NCBI GenBank assembly: GCA_026418615.1
Contig: JAOAAY010000006.1
Span: 1 to 64,000 of the forward strand
Source: Candidatus Sumerlaeaceae bacterium
Lineage (GTDB): Bacteria; Sumerlaeota; Sumerlaeia; Sumerlaeales; Sumerlaeaceae
Reading direction: 5' to 3'
Length of the DNA stretch: 64,000 bases
The position numbers and the translations under genes are program-made. The notes beneath the pieces are model-generated. The model was given only the letters and a program-made list of their open reading frames with translations, was not told the origin of the DNA and searched no databases. Shown here piece by piece: positions 27,137 to 36,690 of the stretch (position 1 is the stretch's first letter; each line of letters begins with the position of its first letter).

Positions 27137-28378
27137 GTGAACGATTGGAATGCTGCCACCACAGAGGCACCGCTGGATACGGCTGCCTACATTGCGCTGG
27201 AGGAGCAGTACGGCGCGCACAATTACCACCCGTTGGATGTGGTGCTGACGCGGGGGCGGGGCGTCTGGGTATGGGATGTTGATGGCAACAAATACCTTGA
27301 CTGTCTCTCGGCGTATTCAGCGGTGAACCAGGGGCATTGTCACCCGCGGATCATTGACGCGCTCGTCCGGCAGGCGCAGCGCCTGACCCTGACCTCGCGT
27401 GCCTTCCGCAACGACCAGTTGGGTCTATTTTACAAGGAAGTGTGCGAACTGACGAATTCCCACATGGTGCTGCCGATGAACAGCGGCGCCGAGGCTGTGG
27501 AATCAGTGATCAAGGCTGTGCGCAAGTGGGGTTACCGATGCAAGGGGGTGCCGGAGGGTCGCGCGGAAATCATCGGATTTACCAATAATTTTCATGGGCG
27601 CACGATCACGATTGTTGGGTTCAGCACGGAGCGTCAGTATCAGGATGGTTTTGCGCCTTTCACGCCGGGGTTCCGCGTACTGCCGTTTGGGGATTTTGAG
27701 GCGCTTGAACGGGCGGTGACTCCCGAGACCGTGGCGATTCTGGCCGAGCCGATTCAGGGCGAGGGTGGGATCATCATTCCGCCGGCGGGTTATTTTCGCC
27801 GGGTGCGGGAGTTATGCGACCGCGAGCGGATCGTGCTGATTCTGGATGAAATCCAGACGGGTCTTGGCCGTACCGGAAAAATGCTGGCCGAAGAGCACGA
27901 GGGGATCGTGGCGGATTTGACCCTGATCGGCAAGGCCCTGTCGGGCGGTGTCTATCCTATTTCCGCCGTTTTGTCCAACGAGGAGGTTCTCGGTGTTTTT
28001 CAGCCGGGTGACCACGGCAGCACTTACGGCGGTAATCCGCTGGCCTGTGCGGTGGCGCGGACGGCGCTGCGGGTGCTGGTCGAGGAGGGGATGATCGAAA
28101 ACTCGGCGCGCCTTGGGCCGTATTTTCTCGCGGGTCTGCAGTCCATCCGCAGCCCGTACATCCGCGAGGTGCGCGGCCGCGGCCTGATGATCGGCGTGGA
28201 ACTGCATCCGGAAGCGGGCGGCGCGCGGCCGTTCTGCGAGCGCCTGCGGGCCCGCGGCATCCTGTGCAAGGACACACATCAGCACATCATCCGCATCGCT
28301 CCGCCGCTGGTCATCACGCGCGACGACATTGACTGGGCCTTGGAGCGCATCGCGCCGGTGCTGGAGGGGCGCGAGTAG
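27137..28378 (+). CDS. rocD: Ornithine aminotransferase
   Basis: This 413-residue protein has [18 protein letters not shown] near its N-terminus, [81 protein letters not shown] and the Schiff-base lysine in [12 protein letters not shown]. These are specific to ornithine-oxo-acid transaminases (EC 2.6.1.13), which link ornithine to glutamate semialdehyde and proline. The GTG at 27137 has GAGGTG five bases upstream and begins MNDWNAAT. It converges on pbpC with a 21-base gap. Confidence 0.94.
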   Translation: MNDWNAATTEAPLDTAAYIALEEQYGAHNYHPLDVVLTRGRGVWVWDVDGNKYLDCLSAYSAVNQGHCHPRIIDALVRQAQRLTLTSRAFRNDQLGLFYKEVCELTNSHMVLPMNSGAEAVESVIKAVRKWGYRCKGVPEGRAEIIGFTNNFHGRTITIVGFSTERQYQDGFAPFTPGFRVLPFGDFEALERAVTPETVAILAEPIQGEGGIIIPPAGYFRRVRELCDRERIVLILDEIQTGLGRTGKMLAEEHEGIVADLTLIGKALSGGVYPISAVLSNEEVLGVFQPGDHGSTYGGNPLACAVARTALRVLVEEGMIENSARLGPYFLAGLQSIRSPYIREVRGRGLMIGVELHPEAGGARPFCERLRARGILCKDTHQHIIRIAPPLVITRDDIDWALERIAPVLEGRE

Positions 28379-28399
28379 GTGGTTTATCTGGCGGGCCGG

Positions 28400-30790
28400 C
28401 TACGGGCGCGCGGGCTCGACGGTGAAGGTGACCCAGTCGGCGCGCCCGAAATCGTCGGCGCAACGCAGGCTGTGGGTGCCGGGCTGAGGCAGCCAAAAGG
28501 CTGTTTGCTGGGGATCCGCCGTGGCGATCAGTTCGCCGTTCAGGAACCAGTAGAGGCGTCCCGTAGGCGGCGGGGCGGCGGCCTCGAGCGCGACCTTCTG
28601 GGCCTCGAGGGAGCGTTCAGCGGCGATGAGGAAATGGTCGCCGGGGCGGGGGCGCACGATGCGCGGGCCGGCGTTGCGCGCCGCTCCGGGGCAGTCGGCA
28701 AAATGTGGCGGGCGGTGCGCGTGTGTCCTGCTATTTTGTGCCAGCCAGGCGGCCGCCTGCGGCGGCCAGACGGCTGCGATGCGGCTCTCGTAATCGCGTC
28801 CAGCCATGCAACGGGTGCAGAGTTCGTGGCCTGTAGCGCGGTCAATCCACAGGCGCCGGTGCACCGAGCAGGCGGGCAAAGCGGATTTCCCAGCGGCCGT
28901 GAGGCATTCCACGGTTTTTGTTGTCGGGCAGTCGGGATTGGGCGGGAGCCCCGTTTCGGCGCAGACAACCGTGCTGGCGATGTCGGAAGTCGGGCGCGGC
29001 CACGGGGCGTATGGGCGAGTGCGCAGCGTTTGGATCAATCCGAGTGCCACTGGCGCGGCCGCTTCAGCGCCGACGAGGGCGCGGCTGGGTCGTCCGTCGA
29101 AGTTGCCGATCCAAACGCCCACCGTGTGCCGTGCGTCGCAGGCGATTGTCCACGCGTCGCGAAAACCGCTGCTGGTTCCGGTTTTCCACGCTACACCCTG
29201 CAGACCGGCCAGATCGGCGGCGACTCCTTCGGGCGGTCGCAGGTGAGAATCGCTCAGTGCAGCGCAGACGAAGTAACAGGCTCCCGGGGCGAGCACCCGC
29301 ACGGGCGGCGGCACCGGCCGGTTGGCGGTCACGCGCCACGGCAGGTAGTTGCCTCCGCGAGCCAGCACCGCATACGAATTGGTCAGGTCCACCAAGCGCA
29401 CGCCGCAGGTGCCGATAGCCAGCGACAGTCCGTAGTCGTCCGCTGGTTGGCGCAGAGTCTCCATGCCGCAGTCGCGCAGTAACCGGATTGTGCGCCCGAG
29501 TCCGGCGCGCCGCAAGGCTTCGATGGCCGGAATATTGAGCGACCAGGCCAGCGCCTTGTCCGCCCGCACAAGTCCTTGAAAGGTTTGATCAAAGTTTTCC
29601 GGGTCGTATCCGCGGTAGTTGGTTGGCACATCGCACAAGACCGTCGAGGGCAGCATCAGACGCTGATCAAAGCACAGCGCGTAGATGAGGGGCTTGAGTG
29701 TCGAGCCGGGCGAACGCACGGCCAGCGCGCCGTTGACCTGTCCGGCATCGGTTCGGGAGGAATAGTCCACCGAGCCCACCATGGCAAGGATGTCGCCGGT
29801 GGCATTGTCCAAGACGACAGCCGCGCCGTTGGTCACGCCGCGCGGGCGCAGCGCGGCGACGCGCGACCGTAGCATCCTTTCCGCCTCGCGCTGGATGGCG
29901 AGGTCGAGCGTGGTGGTCAGACGGGTATCGCGCGGGTAAAGGAAATGCACGAAATCGCAGAAATGGGGCGCTTCGTTGACCGCGTCGAACGACCCGACAG
30001 CCGTGCGGGCTGCCAGTGCGCGGTCGTGTTCGTCGCGGGTGATGACGCCGGTTTCGAGCATGCGTCGAAGCACCTCGTGGCGGCGCCGCAGGGCCGCGTC
30101 GAGATGGCGGTCAGGTCGCAACCTCGAGGGTGACTGGGGCACGCCAGCCAACAGGGTTGCCTCGGGCAAGGTCAGGTCGCGCGCGGCTTTGCCGAAGTAA
30201 CGGCGCGCAGCGGCCTCCGCTCCGCAAACATTGCCGCCGTACGGGGCGTTTGTAAAATAGAGTTCGAGGATGCGGCGTTTGGTCAGCCGGTGCTCGACCT
30301 GCAGCGCGCGGAAAGCCTGACGCATTTTCCATCCCAGCGAGCGCGAGCGGGGTTCGCCCAGCATGGCCACCTGCATGGAAATGGTGGACGCGCCGGACAC
30401 GACGCGCCCGCGCCGGATATTGGTGAGGGTCGCGCGCACGACGGCCAGCGGATCAATTCCCCCGTGGCGGAAAAACCGTTCGTCCTCGACCGCCACCGTG
30501 GCTTTGACGAGCCAGGGCGAGACTTCGTCGAGACTGACGGGGATGCGCCATCGCTCATCATTGCCCAGGTAGGCGCGCAAGGGCCTACCGTGACGGTCAA
30601 ACAGATGGCTGGATACATCCCCCGAAGTCAGGCGGGAGAGGTCAATGGGTATTCGCGCAGCCGCAATGTGCAGCGCGATCCATGCCGCGCCTGAAAGGAC
30701 GGCGCAAGAGACCACAACCACTGCGGTACGGCGCGCCGCACGGCTCCGCGCGGCCTGCCGGACAAGTGCGACCAGTCGTTGCCCCTGCAT
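28400..30790 (-). CDS. pbpC: Penicillin-binding protein 1C
   Basis: This 796-residue bifunctional-type enzyme has one N-terminal membrane helix (about 22-45). The GT51 transglycosylase domain follows, with VAVEDERFFRHGGIDP, SGASTISMQVAML and LELYFTNAPYGGN. The transpeptidase domain has SPGSTLKPL (SxxK), SLN and KTGTSSGFRDAW. A C-terminal beta domain (PBP1C-type BiPBP_C) reads RLYWFLNGELIATA. It polymerises and perhaps cross-links peptidoglycan in the periplasm. It lies 53 bases behind the small protein that ends the molybdenum-enzyme operon, on the same strand, but has no clear ribosome site. Confidence 0.94.
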   Translation of the reverse strand: MQGQRLVALVRQAARSRAARRTAVVVVSCAVLSGAAWIALHIAAARIPIDLSRLTSGDVSSHLFDRHGRPLRAYLGNDERWRIPVSLDEVSPWLVKATVAVEDERFFRHGGIDPLAVVRATLTNIRRGRVVSGASTISMQVAMLGEPRSRSLGWKMRQAFRALQVEHRLTKRRILELYFTNAPYGGNVCGAEAAARRYFGKAARDLTLPEATLLAGVPQSPSRLRPDRHLDAALRRRHEVLRRMLETGVITRDEHDRALAARTAVGSFDAVNEAPHFCDFVHFLYPRDTRLTTTLDLAIQREAERMLRSRVAALRPRGVTNGAAVVLDNATGDILAMVGSVDYSSRTDAGQVNGALAVRSPGSTLKPLIYALCFDQRLMLPSTVLCDVPTNYRGYDPENFDQTFQGLVRADKALAWSLNIPAIEALRRAGLGRTIRLLRDCGMETLRQPADDYGLSLAIGTCGVRLVDLTNSYAVLARGGNYLPWRVTANRPVPPPVRVLAPGACYFVCAALSDSHLRPPEGVAADLAGLQGVAWKTGTSSGFRDAWTIACDARHTVGVWIGNFDGRPSRALVGAEAAAPVALGLIQTLRTRPYAPWPRPTSDIASTVVCAETGLPPNPDCPTTKTVECLTAAGKSALPACSVHRRLWIDRATGHELCTRCMAGRDYESRIAAVWPPQAAAWLAQNSRTHAHRPPHFADCPGAARNAGPRIVRPRPGDHFLIAAERSLEAQKVALEAAAPPPTGRLYWFLNGELIATADPQQTAFWLPQPGTHSLRCADDFGRADWVTFTVEPARP

Positions 30791-30843
30791 GATGTCAGGA
30801 TGTCAGCCCGCCAGGGCGGGTGCAAGGTGCTTGCGCGCGGAGT

Positions 30844-31065
30844 TCAGTCGAGCAGGCCCTCGAAGCATGAGCGTCCGCGGCGGCACACATCTGCGCCGGC
30901 GAGGCTGTCGTCAGGCCCGCACGGATGCATCGTCCGCACACACCAGAACACCTCGGTCAATTGAGTGCTCATGTCGCGCGGCCGGTCGGGCTCCGTGTCC
31001 ACATCAGTGTACATGTTTTTGCTTCGCAGATGGATGCAAAGCGTGGTGCGATCGTACTTGGTCAC
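30844..31065 (-). CDS. Small cysteine-rich protein ending the molybdenum hydroxylase operon
   Basis: This 73-residue product starts with an ATG overlapping the stop of the FAD-subunit gene (ATGA), which strongly supports translation. Five cysteines stand at about C10, C42, C49, C61 and C67; the last four have the pattern WCVRTMHPCG...CRRGRSC, which could bind zinc or an iron-sulfur cluster. It has no signal peptide or membrane helix. I do not recognise a family. Coupling to the molybdenum enzyme suggests a maturation or electron-transfer accessory role. Confidence 0.7.
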   Translation of the reverse strand: MTKYDRTTLCIHLRSKNMYTDVDTEPDRPRDMSTQLTEVFWCVRTMHPCGPDDSLAGADVCRRGRSCFEGLLD

Positions 31066-32075
31066 GAGCGGCCCTCCTCCCCGCCCGCGAGAGCCATCAG
31101 CGCTCTGCGGACGATCACCTTGTAAAGTGTTACCTTGTATCCATTTTGTGCGAGGGGTTTGGCGCCCTCCACGGCCAGTTCGCCGGCCCGGGCGGCGTTT
31201 TCTTCCGTGAGCGGTTTGTTTGCGAGGAACTCTTCCGCCTTGGCGGCGCGGTGGGGCACGGGGGCCGCGGACCCCAGCACAATGCGCGGGTCGCGCACGG
31301 TGGCGCCCTCGAGGCGGGCCGCCACGGCGACATCGGCCAACGGCCAGTCGTAACTTTGCTTTTCCCGCAATTTGATGTAATGGCTGCGAAGGCCGCGCGC
31401 GGCACCCGGCACGGACACCTCCACGATCAGATCGTCAGGCTTCAGCACATTCTCGCGCTGCAGGTTTTGCGAACTGGTAAGGAAGAATTCCGCCATGGGG
31501 ATGGTCCGCGTGGCCCCGCCCTTGGAGAGCACTTTGATCTCGGCGCCAAGGGCTGACAAGGCTACCGCGGTTGCGCTGGGGTGGACAATCACGCAGGGCT
31601 CGCCCTCGGTGAAAATGGCATGGTAACGGTTTTCGCCTTCTTTCGCATAGCAGCGGTCGCCGCCCTTACGCAGGCACGGGAAGTCTTCGCTGCGCAGGTA
31701 CCAGCACCGCGGCCGCTGACAGAGATTGCCGCCGAGGGTGGCCATGTTGCGCACCTGAGGCGTGGCGGCGAGGCCGGCAGCCTGCGCGAGTGCAGGGTGC
31801 GCGGTGCGCACGGTGTCGCTTGCGGCGATTTCGGCCAGGGTAACCAGAGCCCCCAGCCTCAGCGCGCCGTCGTCATCGGTGCGGATGAATCGCAGCGCGT
31901 CGCACTTTTTGATGTTCACCAGCCGTTTGGGCGCGGTAATCCGCTCTTTCATTAGGTCGAGCAGGTCCATGCCGCCAGCGTACACGACGGTATCGGTCCA
32001 ATCCGGCCCGAGGAGCGCGGCAGCCTCGGCCGGCGTGGCGGGTGTTGCGTACTCAAATTCCGGAAGACTGCTCAT
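31062..32075 (-). CDS. FAD-binding subunit of xanthine dehydrogenase/aldehyde oxidoreductase family
   Basis: This 337-residue protein has the CO dehydrogenase flavoprotein-type FAD motifs: FEYATPATPAEAAALLG, AGGMDLLDLMK, RLGALVTLAEI and NMATLGGNLCQRPRCWYLRS. The last motif and further cysteines (FPCLRKGGDRCYAK) match the [4Fe-4S]-bearing variant seen in PaoB/YagS and the 4-hydroxybenzoyl-CoA reductase beta subunit. The C-terminal CODH_FAD_C domain has PRIVLGSAAPVPHRA. It passes electrons between the 2Fe-2S subunit and FAD. It is coupled to both neighbours by ATGA overlaps. Confidence 0.92.
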   Translation of the reverse strand: MSSLPEFEYATPATPAEAAALLGPDWTDTVVYAGGMDLLDLMKERITAPKRLVNIKKCDALRFIRTDDDGALRLGALVTLAEIAASDTVRTAHPALAQAAGLAATPQVRNMATLGGNLCQRPRCWYLRSEDFPCLRKGGDRCYAKEGENRYHAIFTEGEPCVIVHPSATAVALSALGAEIKVLSKGGATRTIPMAEFFLTSSQNLQRENVLKPDDLIVEVSVPGAARGLRSHYIKLREKQSYDWPLADVAVAARLEGATVRDPRIVLGSAAPVPHRAAKAEEFLANKPLTEENAARAGELAVEGAKPLAQNGYKVTLYKVIVRRALMALAGGEEGRS

Positions 32076-34333
32076 GCGCTCTTTTCACCGCCTTTCTTTT
32101 GCAAAGCCGCAAGGACACGGTCGGGGGTCATGGGCAACTCGAATACGCGGGCGCCCGTAGCGTTGAAGATGGCGTTGGCAATGGCAGCGGGTGTGGGGAT
32201 CACGGGCGACTCCCCAAGGCCCATGGCGCCGACGCTGTTTTTGCCATTGGCCACTTGAAACACAACGGGCTCGATTTCCGGACAGTCCGCCGGGCCGGCG
32301 ATCTTGTAATCCATGAAGTTCGGATTCACCATCAGGCCGCGCGCGCGATCCATGATGCGGTCCTCAAACAGCGCGAAACTGACCCCCTGAATGACTCCGC
32401 CGGCTATCTGAGATTTGGCCGCGAGCGTGTTGAGCGTCAGGCCGGCATCCTGCACGGCGACCACCTTGATCACGCGGACGATGCCTGTCTCGATGTCCAC
32501 TTCGACCTCGGCGAACTGCACGCCGGCCGTGGTGTTGCGGAACCCCTCGGTGTTGGGCCGGCGATCGGCACTGCCCGTCACCTTGTCCGCGGGAAGCAAA
32601 GCGCACGCCTGTTTCCACGAAAGGCTTTTGCGATTCTCGGCGCCGGCGCCGGATCCGTCTTCAACCCAAATCATGCCGTCCGCGGCGCGCAGGTGTTCGG
32701 GTTTGCTTTTGAAAAACGCGGCTGCCGCTTCGAACACTTTGAGTTTGGCCGCGTAGGCGGCTTCGCGCACGGCTGGCGCAACGGTGGGCGTGGTCGTACT
32801 GCCACCGCTGCCGGGCCCGTAGCCCAGCCGTGTGTCACCAGTTTTTACCGAAATATTGGAAGGCTTGAGGCCCAGTTCTTCGGCAACAACGGCGGCGATG
32901 GCTGTTTTGAAGCCGGTACCGATATCCTGCGCTCCTTGCATGAGAACGACTGTGCCGTCGCGATGGATCTCGACATCCGCGCGCGCCTGCCGTCCCCCCG
33001 CGGCGTACCACAGCGTCGAGGCCATGCCGATGCCGCGGCGTAGATGTCCGGTCCCCGCGCCCGGCGTCTTGTTGCGCCGGCTGGCCCAGCCAATGCGTTT
33101 GGCGCCGATCTTGTACTGCTCGCGGCGGATGGGGTCGCTGTCGTTGCGCATGCGGAACTCAAGCGGATCGAGGCCCAGTTCATGCGCCAGCATGTCCATG
33201 GTCTGTTCGAGGGCAAAGATGCCCTGAGGGTGACCCGGCGCCCGCATGGCCGCTGCAGCGCCCGCATTCGTGTGGACATCAGCCTCTTCTTTGTAAATTC
33301 CATCCTCGGGGAAATCGTAGATGGCCGGGATGGTGCAACCGGCGCCTCCGCCGACTCCGCCCGTGCCGCGTGTGCGGACGATGATTCCCACCAGTTTTCC
33401 GTCCTTGTCCGCGCCGGCTTTGACTTCCTGTCGCGAGTTGGGCCGGTTGCCGGCCGCGAGGTGTTCCTCTTTGCGGTCAAGCATCAGTTTGACGGGTGCG
33501 CCGGCCTTTCGGGCGAGTTTGGCGCACAGCACGCCTTCGGCGCGCGGTCCAAACTTTGCCCCGAAGCCGCCGCCCATGTATTCTGTGATGACGCGGACCT
33601 GTTCGGGTTTGAGGCCGAGGTTGCCGGCAAGGCCGTCGCGTACGCTGAAGACGCCTTGCGTCGAGGCCCAGACCTTGAGCCCCTCGCCGTCGGGCATGAT
33701 GACATGGCCATGCGTCTCAAGCGGGCTGTGGGTTTGCACCTGTGTTCGGAAGGTGGCCTCGACGGCTACGGCTGCGGCTGCGATTCTTTTTGCGGCCTCG
33801 TCGGCGTTACCGCGCGGACGGCCTGGTTTCACATTGGGCTGGTCCTTGTAAACCTGCGGCGCGCCTTCGCGTTCGGCCTCGTCCAGGTCAACGACGAACG
33901 GGAGCGTTTCGTATTCGACTTTGACAGCACGGATGGCCTCCTCGGCGTGTGCCGGTGTGTCGGCAGCCAAGGCGAGGATTTCGTCGCCAGCGTAGCGCAC
34001 GCGCTTCGTCCCAATCTGGCCTTCGTCGAAGGCAAGTACAATGGCCTTGACCCCCGGCATCCGCGCGGCGGCGGAAATGTCCACCTTTTTGACTACGGCG
34101 GCCGGATGGGGAGACCTCAGAATTCGTCCGTGCAGCATTCCGGGCAGGTTGAGATCATAGGTATATTTCGCACGCCCCGTCACTTTTTCGGCGCCGTCCA
34201 CCCGCGTCACATCGGTGCCGACCACCGTGTGGGCCGATTTCAAGTCCCAAGGGGGCGGCGTGCCCTCGGGCACCTCCACTGTGATCTCCTTTTGCGCTCC
34301 GGGAAAACCAATGGAGATCTTCCTTTCCGTCAT
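32072..34333 (-). CDS. Molybdopterin-binding catalytic subunit of xanthine dehydrogenase/aldehyde oxidoreductase family
   Basis: This 753-residue protein has the Ald_Xan_dh_C domain (HTVVGTDVTRVDGAEKVTG then KYTYDLNLPGMLHGRILRS). The molybdopterin domains show GGGFGAKFG, AMRAPGHPQGIFALEQTMD, QGAQDIGTGFKT and a late AMGLGESPVIPT with the catalytic glutamate. Subunit size and order match PaoC/YagR-like periplasmic enzymes. The substrate (purine, aromatic aldehyde or another) is not evident. It has no signal of its own, so it would be co-exported with the Tat-signal 2Fe-2S subunit. Confidence 0.94.
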   Translation of the reverse strand: MTERKISIGFPGAQKEITVEVPEGTPPPWDLKSAHTVVGTDVTRVDGAEKVTGRAKYTYDLNLPGMLHGRILRSPHPAAVVKKVDISAAARMPGVKAIVLAFDEGQIGTKRVRYAGDEILALAADTPAHAEEAIRAVKVEYETLPFVVDLDEAEREGAPQVYKDQPNVKPGRPRGNADEAAKRIAAAAVAVEATFRTQVQTHSPLETHGHVIMPDGEGLKVWASTQGVFSVRDGLAGNLGLKPEQVRVITEYMGGGFGAKFGPRAEGVLCAKLARKAGAPVKLMLDRKEEHLAAGNRPNSRQEVKAGADKDGKLVGIIVRTRGTGGVGGGAGCTIPAIYDFPEDGIYKEEADVHTNAGAAAAMRAPGHPQGIFALEQTMDMLAHELGLDPLEFRMRNDSDPIRREQYKIGAKRIGWASRRNKTPGAGTGHLRRGIGMASTLWYAAGGRQARADVEIHRDGTVVLMQGAQDIGTGFKTAIAAVVAEELGLKPSNISVKTGDTRLGYGPGSGGSTTTPTVAPAVREAAYAAKLKVFEAAAAFFKSKPEHLRAADGMIWVEDGSGAGAENRKSLSWKQACALLPADKVTGSADRRPNTEGFRNTTAGVQFAEVEVDIETGIVRVIKVVAVQDAGLTLNTLAAKSQIAGGVIQGVSFALFEDRIMDRARGLMVNPNFMDYKIAGPADCPEIEPVVFQVANGKNSVGAMGLGESPVIPTPAAIANAIFNATGARVFELPMTPDRVLAALQKKGGEKSA

Positions 34334-34986
34334 GGGGTCGCGTCTCCTCCGGCCAGCCTGACTTTGGCTTTTTCGACCGCGTCAAAGATATGGTTGTAGG
34401 TGCCACAGCGGCAAATGTTGCCGGACAAGGCTGCACGCACTTCATCGGGGGTCGGGGCGGGATTGGCGTCGAGCAACGCCTTGGTCGCCATGATGAAGCC
34501 GGGCGTGCAAAAGCCGCATTGGAGAGCGTCGCATTCGAGAAAGGCCTGCTGGATAGGGTGCAGCGCATCTCCTGCGGCCAGACCTTCGATGGTCTGAATG
34601 TCGCAACCTTGTGCGTCGAGTGCGAGTATCATGCACGCGGTGACGGCCCGACCGTCGAGCAGGACTGTACAGGCGCCACAAGTGGCCCGGTCGCAAACGA
34701 GTTTGGTGCCGGTGAGGTCCAGATGCGCGCGCAAGGCCTCGAGCAGGGTCGTGCGCGTCTCGACCGTGAGGGTGCGGGGTTTGCCATTGATTTTCAGGGT
34801 AACGGGTACCGTGCCGCGCAGGATTTTGGCGTCGACTGCGGCAGGTGTCGTCGGCTGCGCCCCTGTGGCGCGGGCGGCGAGGCCTGCGCCGGCGGTGGCG
34901 GCCAGCGTGCCGGCGCCTACCCCTTTGAGGAATCCGCGGCGGCTCAGTCCGCCGCCCGGCTTGTCGCCGGAGTTACTGTCTGTCAT
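34330..34986 (-). CDS. 2Fe-2S subunit with Tat signal, xanthine dehydrogenase/aldehyde oxidoreductase family
   Basis: This 218-residue protein begins with a Tat signal (SRRGFLKGVGAG, residues 15-26) and an Ala-rich h-region to about 43. It has a plant-type ferredoxin cluster (C98, C103, C106, C118; CDRATCGACTV) and a second four-helix 2Fe-2S cluster (C157, C160, C192, C194; QCGFCTPG and NICRCGTY). The ATG at 34986 has AGGAGG nine bases upstream. It leads the operon of four overlapping genes: 2Fe-2S, Mo, FAD, small Cys-rich. No cofactor-insertion chaperone (PaoD/XdhC) is visible here. Confidence 0.94.
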   Translation of the reverse strand: MTDSNSGDKPGGGLSRRGFLKGVGAGTLAATAGAGLAARATGAQPTTPAAVDAKILRGTVPVTLKINGKPRTLTVETRTTLLEALRAHLDLTGTKLVCDRATCGACTVLLDGRAVTACMILALDAQGCDIQTIEGLAAGDALHPIQQAFLECDALQCGFCTPGFIMATKALLDANPAPTPDEVRAALSGNICRCGTYNHIFDAVEKAKVRLAGGDATP

Positions 34987-35101
34987 ATCCCGTGGCCTCC
35001 TTGAGTGATGCGCATGCCATCGCTGCAGTCGGTACTGGAAACATGAGCGTTGAAAAGATGCGGCGTCAAGCAGGGCCTGCCTGAGCGGCGCGGATCTGTT
35101 C

Positions 35102-36589
35102 TTGAAATGCCATGCAAGGGTTTGCTGGATTCCGCCGGTGATCATCGACACCCATAGTCACCTTCACAGCCGGGAATTTGACGCGGATCGCGGTGAGACC
35201 TTGGCTCGCGCCGAGGCGGCCGGCGTCGACATGATCGTGTTGATCGGCGAGGATGTGGAGGATTCCCAGCGGGCCTTGGAACTCGCCAACTGCCACCCCG
35301 GTCATTTCCTTGTATCAGCGGGCGTGCATCCGCACCGCGCCTCTGCTTGGAGCGCGGAGACGGCGCGACGGCTTGAGGATTTGATACAGAGCGAACCGGC
35401 CATCGTGGCAGTCGGGGAGACCGGGCTGGACTACCACTACGACTTCTCGACGCGCGAGGCGCAGCACAAGGCTTTTCTGGACCAGTTAGCCATCGCGCAC
35501 CGGGTGGCCAAACCGGTCGTCATCCATTGCCGCGAAGCCTACGACGACACTCTCGCCATCTTGCGCGAGCATTACACCCAGGCCCCCCGTCCCGCGATGC
35601 CCAAGCCCATGTCGCCATCCGTTCGCGACCGTCTGGCGGCTCTGCCCACCGGAGTTATGCATTGTTTCTTCGGTACGCCGGAGCAGGCGGAGGCTTTTAC
35701 TGCGTTAGGATTTTACATTGGGCTCGGGGGCGGCGTGACCTTTAAGAATGCGACGCAACTGCACGAAGTGGTGCGACGCGTGCCCATTGAGCGCATCGTA
35801 CTGGAAACCGATTCCCCCTACATGGCGCCGACACCGCACCGCGGCAAGCGTAACGAACCCTCGTACCTTCCGCTTGTGGCGGCACGCATCGCGGAACTTA
35901 AGGGGCTAACCGTGCAGGATGTGATCCGGGTGACGCACCGCAACGCCCTGCATCTGTTTCAGGTGAACGCCGACGATCCCCCCGTCATTGCCTACCCGAT
36001 CCGGCGCTCCCTGTATCTGAATCTCACCAACCGGTGCACGAACCTGTGTGTGTTTTGCGACCGGCTGGGCGAGGCTCATGTCAAGGGTCACAACCTGAGG
36101 CTGCAGCGCGACCCCGACGCCGCGCAGGTGATTGCCGCCGTGGAGAGAGCCGGCGGCCCCAGTGCCTATGAGGAGATTGTCTTCTGCGGGTACGGCGAGC
36201 CCACCTTGCGCCTGCCTGTCATGCTTGAGGTGGCGCGCTACCTCAAACAAGTCACTGGCGGCGCGTGCCGCATTCGGCTGAACACGAACGGTCACAGTGA
36301 TCTGATCAACAAGCGCCCCACGGTGCCGGAAATGGCCGGCCTGATTGACTGTGTGAGTGTCAGCCTGAACGCAGCGGACAAAGAAACCTATGACCGCTTG
36401 TGCCAGCCGTTTGACCGCGAGCACTCTTTCGAAGCCGTGAAAGCCTTTATTCGCTCGGCCGTGGGCGTCATCCCGGAAGTCGTGGCGTCGGCTGTCGCGA
36501 TTCCGGGGCTTGACCTTGCGCCCATCGAAGCGCTGGCGCGTTCGCTCGGGGCAAAGTTCCGGGTGCGTGAGTACGACACGGTTGGATAG
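35102..36589 (+). CDS. TatD-family metal-dependent hydrolase fused to a radical SAM domain
   Basis: This protein of about 495 residues is a fusion. Residues 10-290 are a TatD hydrolase with IDTHSHLH, VGETGLDYHYD, VIHCREAYDD, MHCFFGTPEQA and LETDSPYMAP as metal ligands. Residues 300-495 are a radical SAM core with C-x3-C-x2-C in NRCTNLCVFCDR, FCGYGEPTLR, RLNTNGHSDL and SVSLNAADKETYDRL. The second half matches the TatD-associated radical SAM family (TIGR04038-like), normally a separate gene beside tatD. The start is uncertain: TTG 35102 or GTG 35138, both without a clear ribosome site. It is divergent from the molybdenum operon. Confidence 0.9.
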   Translation: MKCHARVCWIPPVIIDTHSHLHSREFDADRGETLARAEAAGVDMIVLIGEDVEDSQRALELANCHPGHFLVSAGVHPHRASAWSAETARRLEDLIQSEPAIVAVGETGLDYHYDFSTREAQHKAFLDQLAIAHRVAKPVVIHCREAYDDTLAILREHYTQAPRPAMPKPMSPSVRDRLAALPTGVMHCFFGTPEQAEAFTALGFYIGLGGGVTFKNATQLHEVVRRVPIERIVLETDSPYMAPTPHRGKRNEPSYLPLVAARIAELKGLTVQDVIRVTHRNALHLFQVNADDPPVIAYPIRRSLYLNLTNRCTNLCVFCDRLGEAHVKGHNLRLQRDPDAAQVIAAVERAGGPSAYEEIVFCGYGEPTLRLPVMLEVARYLKQVTGGACRIRLNTNGHSDLINKRPTVPEMAGLIDCVSVSLNAADKETYDRLCQPFDREHSFEAVKAFIRSAVGVIPEVVASAVAIPGLDLAPIEALARSLGAKFRVREYDTVG

Positions 36590-36690
36590 GCGGGGTGCGC
36601 AGCGTCGCCCACCGGGTTTCGGTCTTGCAACCGACGGTCGGCAACCTACGGACTGAAGCCTGATTCCGCGGACGCGAGGAAAGGACTGAA

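Noticed and set aside
30645-31556. Long plus-strand frame opposite pbpC and the molybdenum operon
   Set aside because: It is antisense to clearly identified genes with strong motifs, and its own translation is Arg/Ala/Cys-rich without domains.
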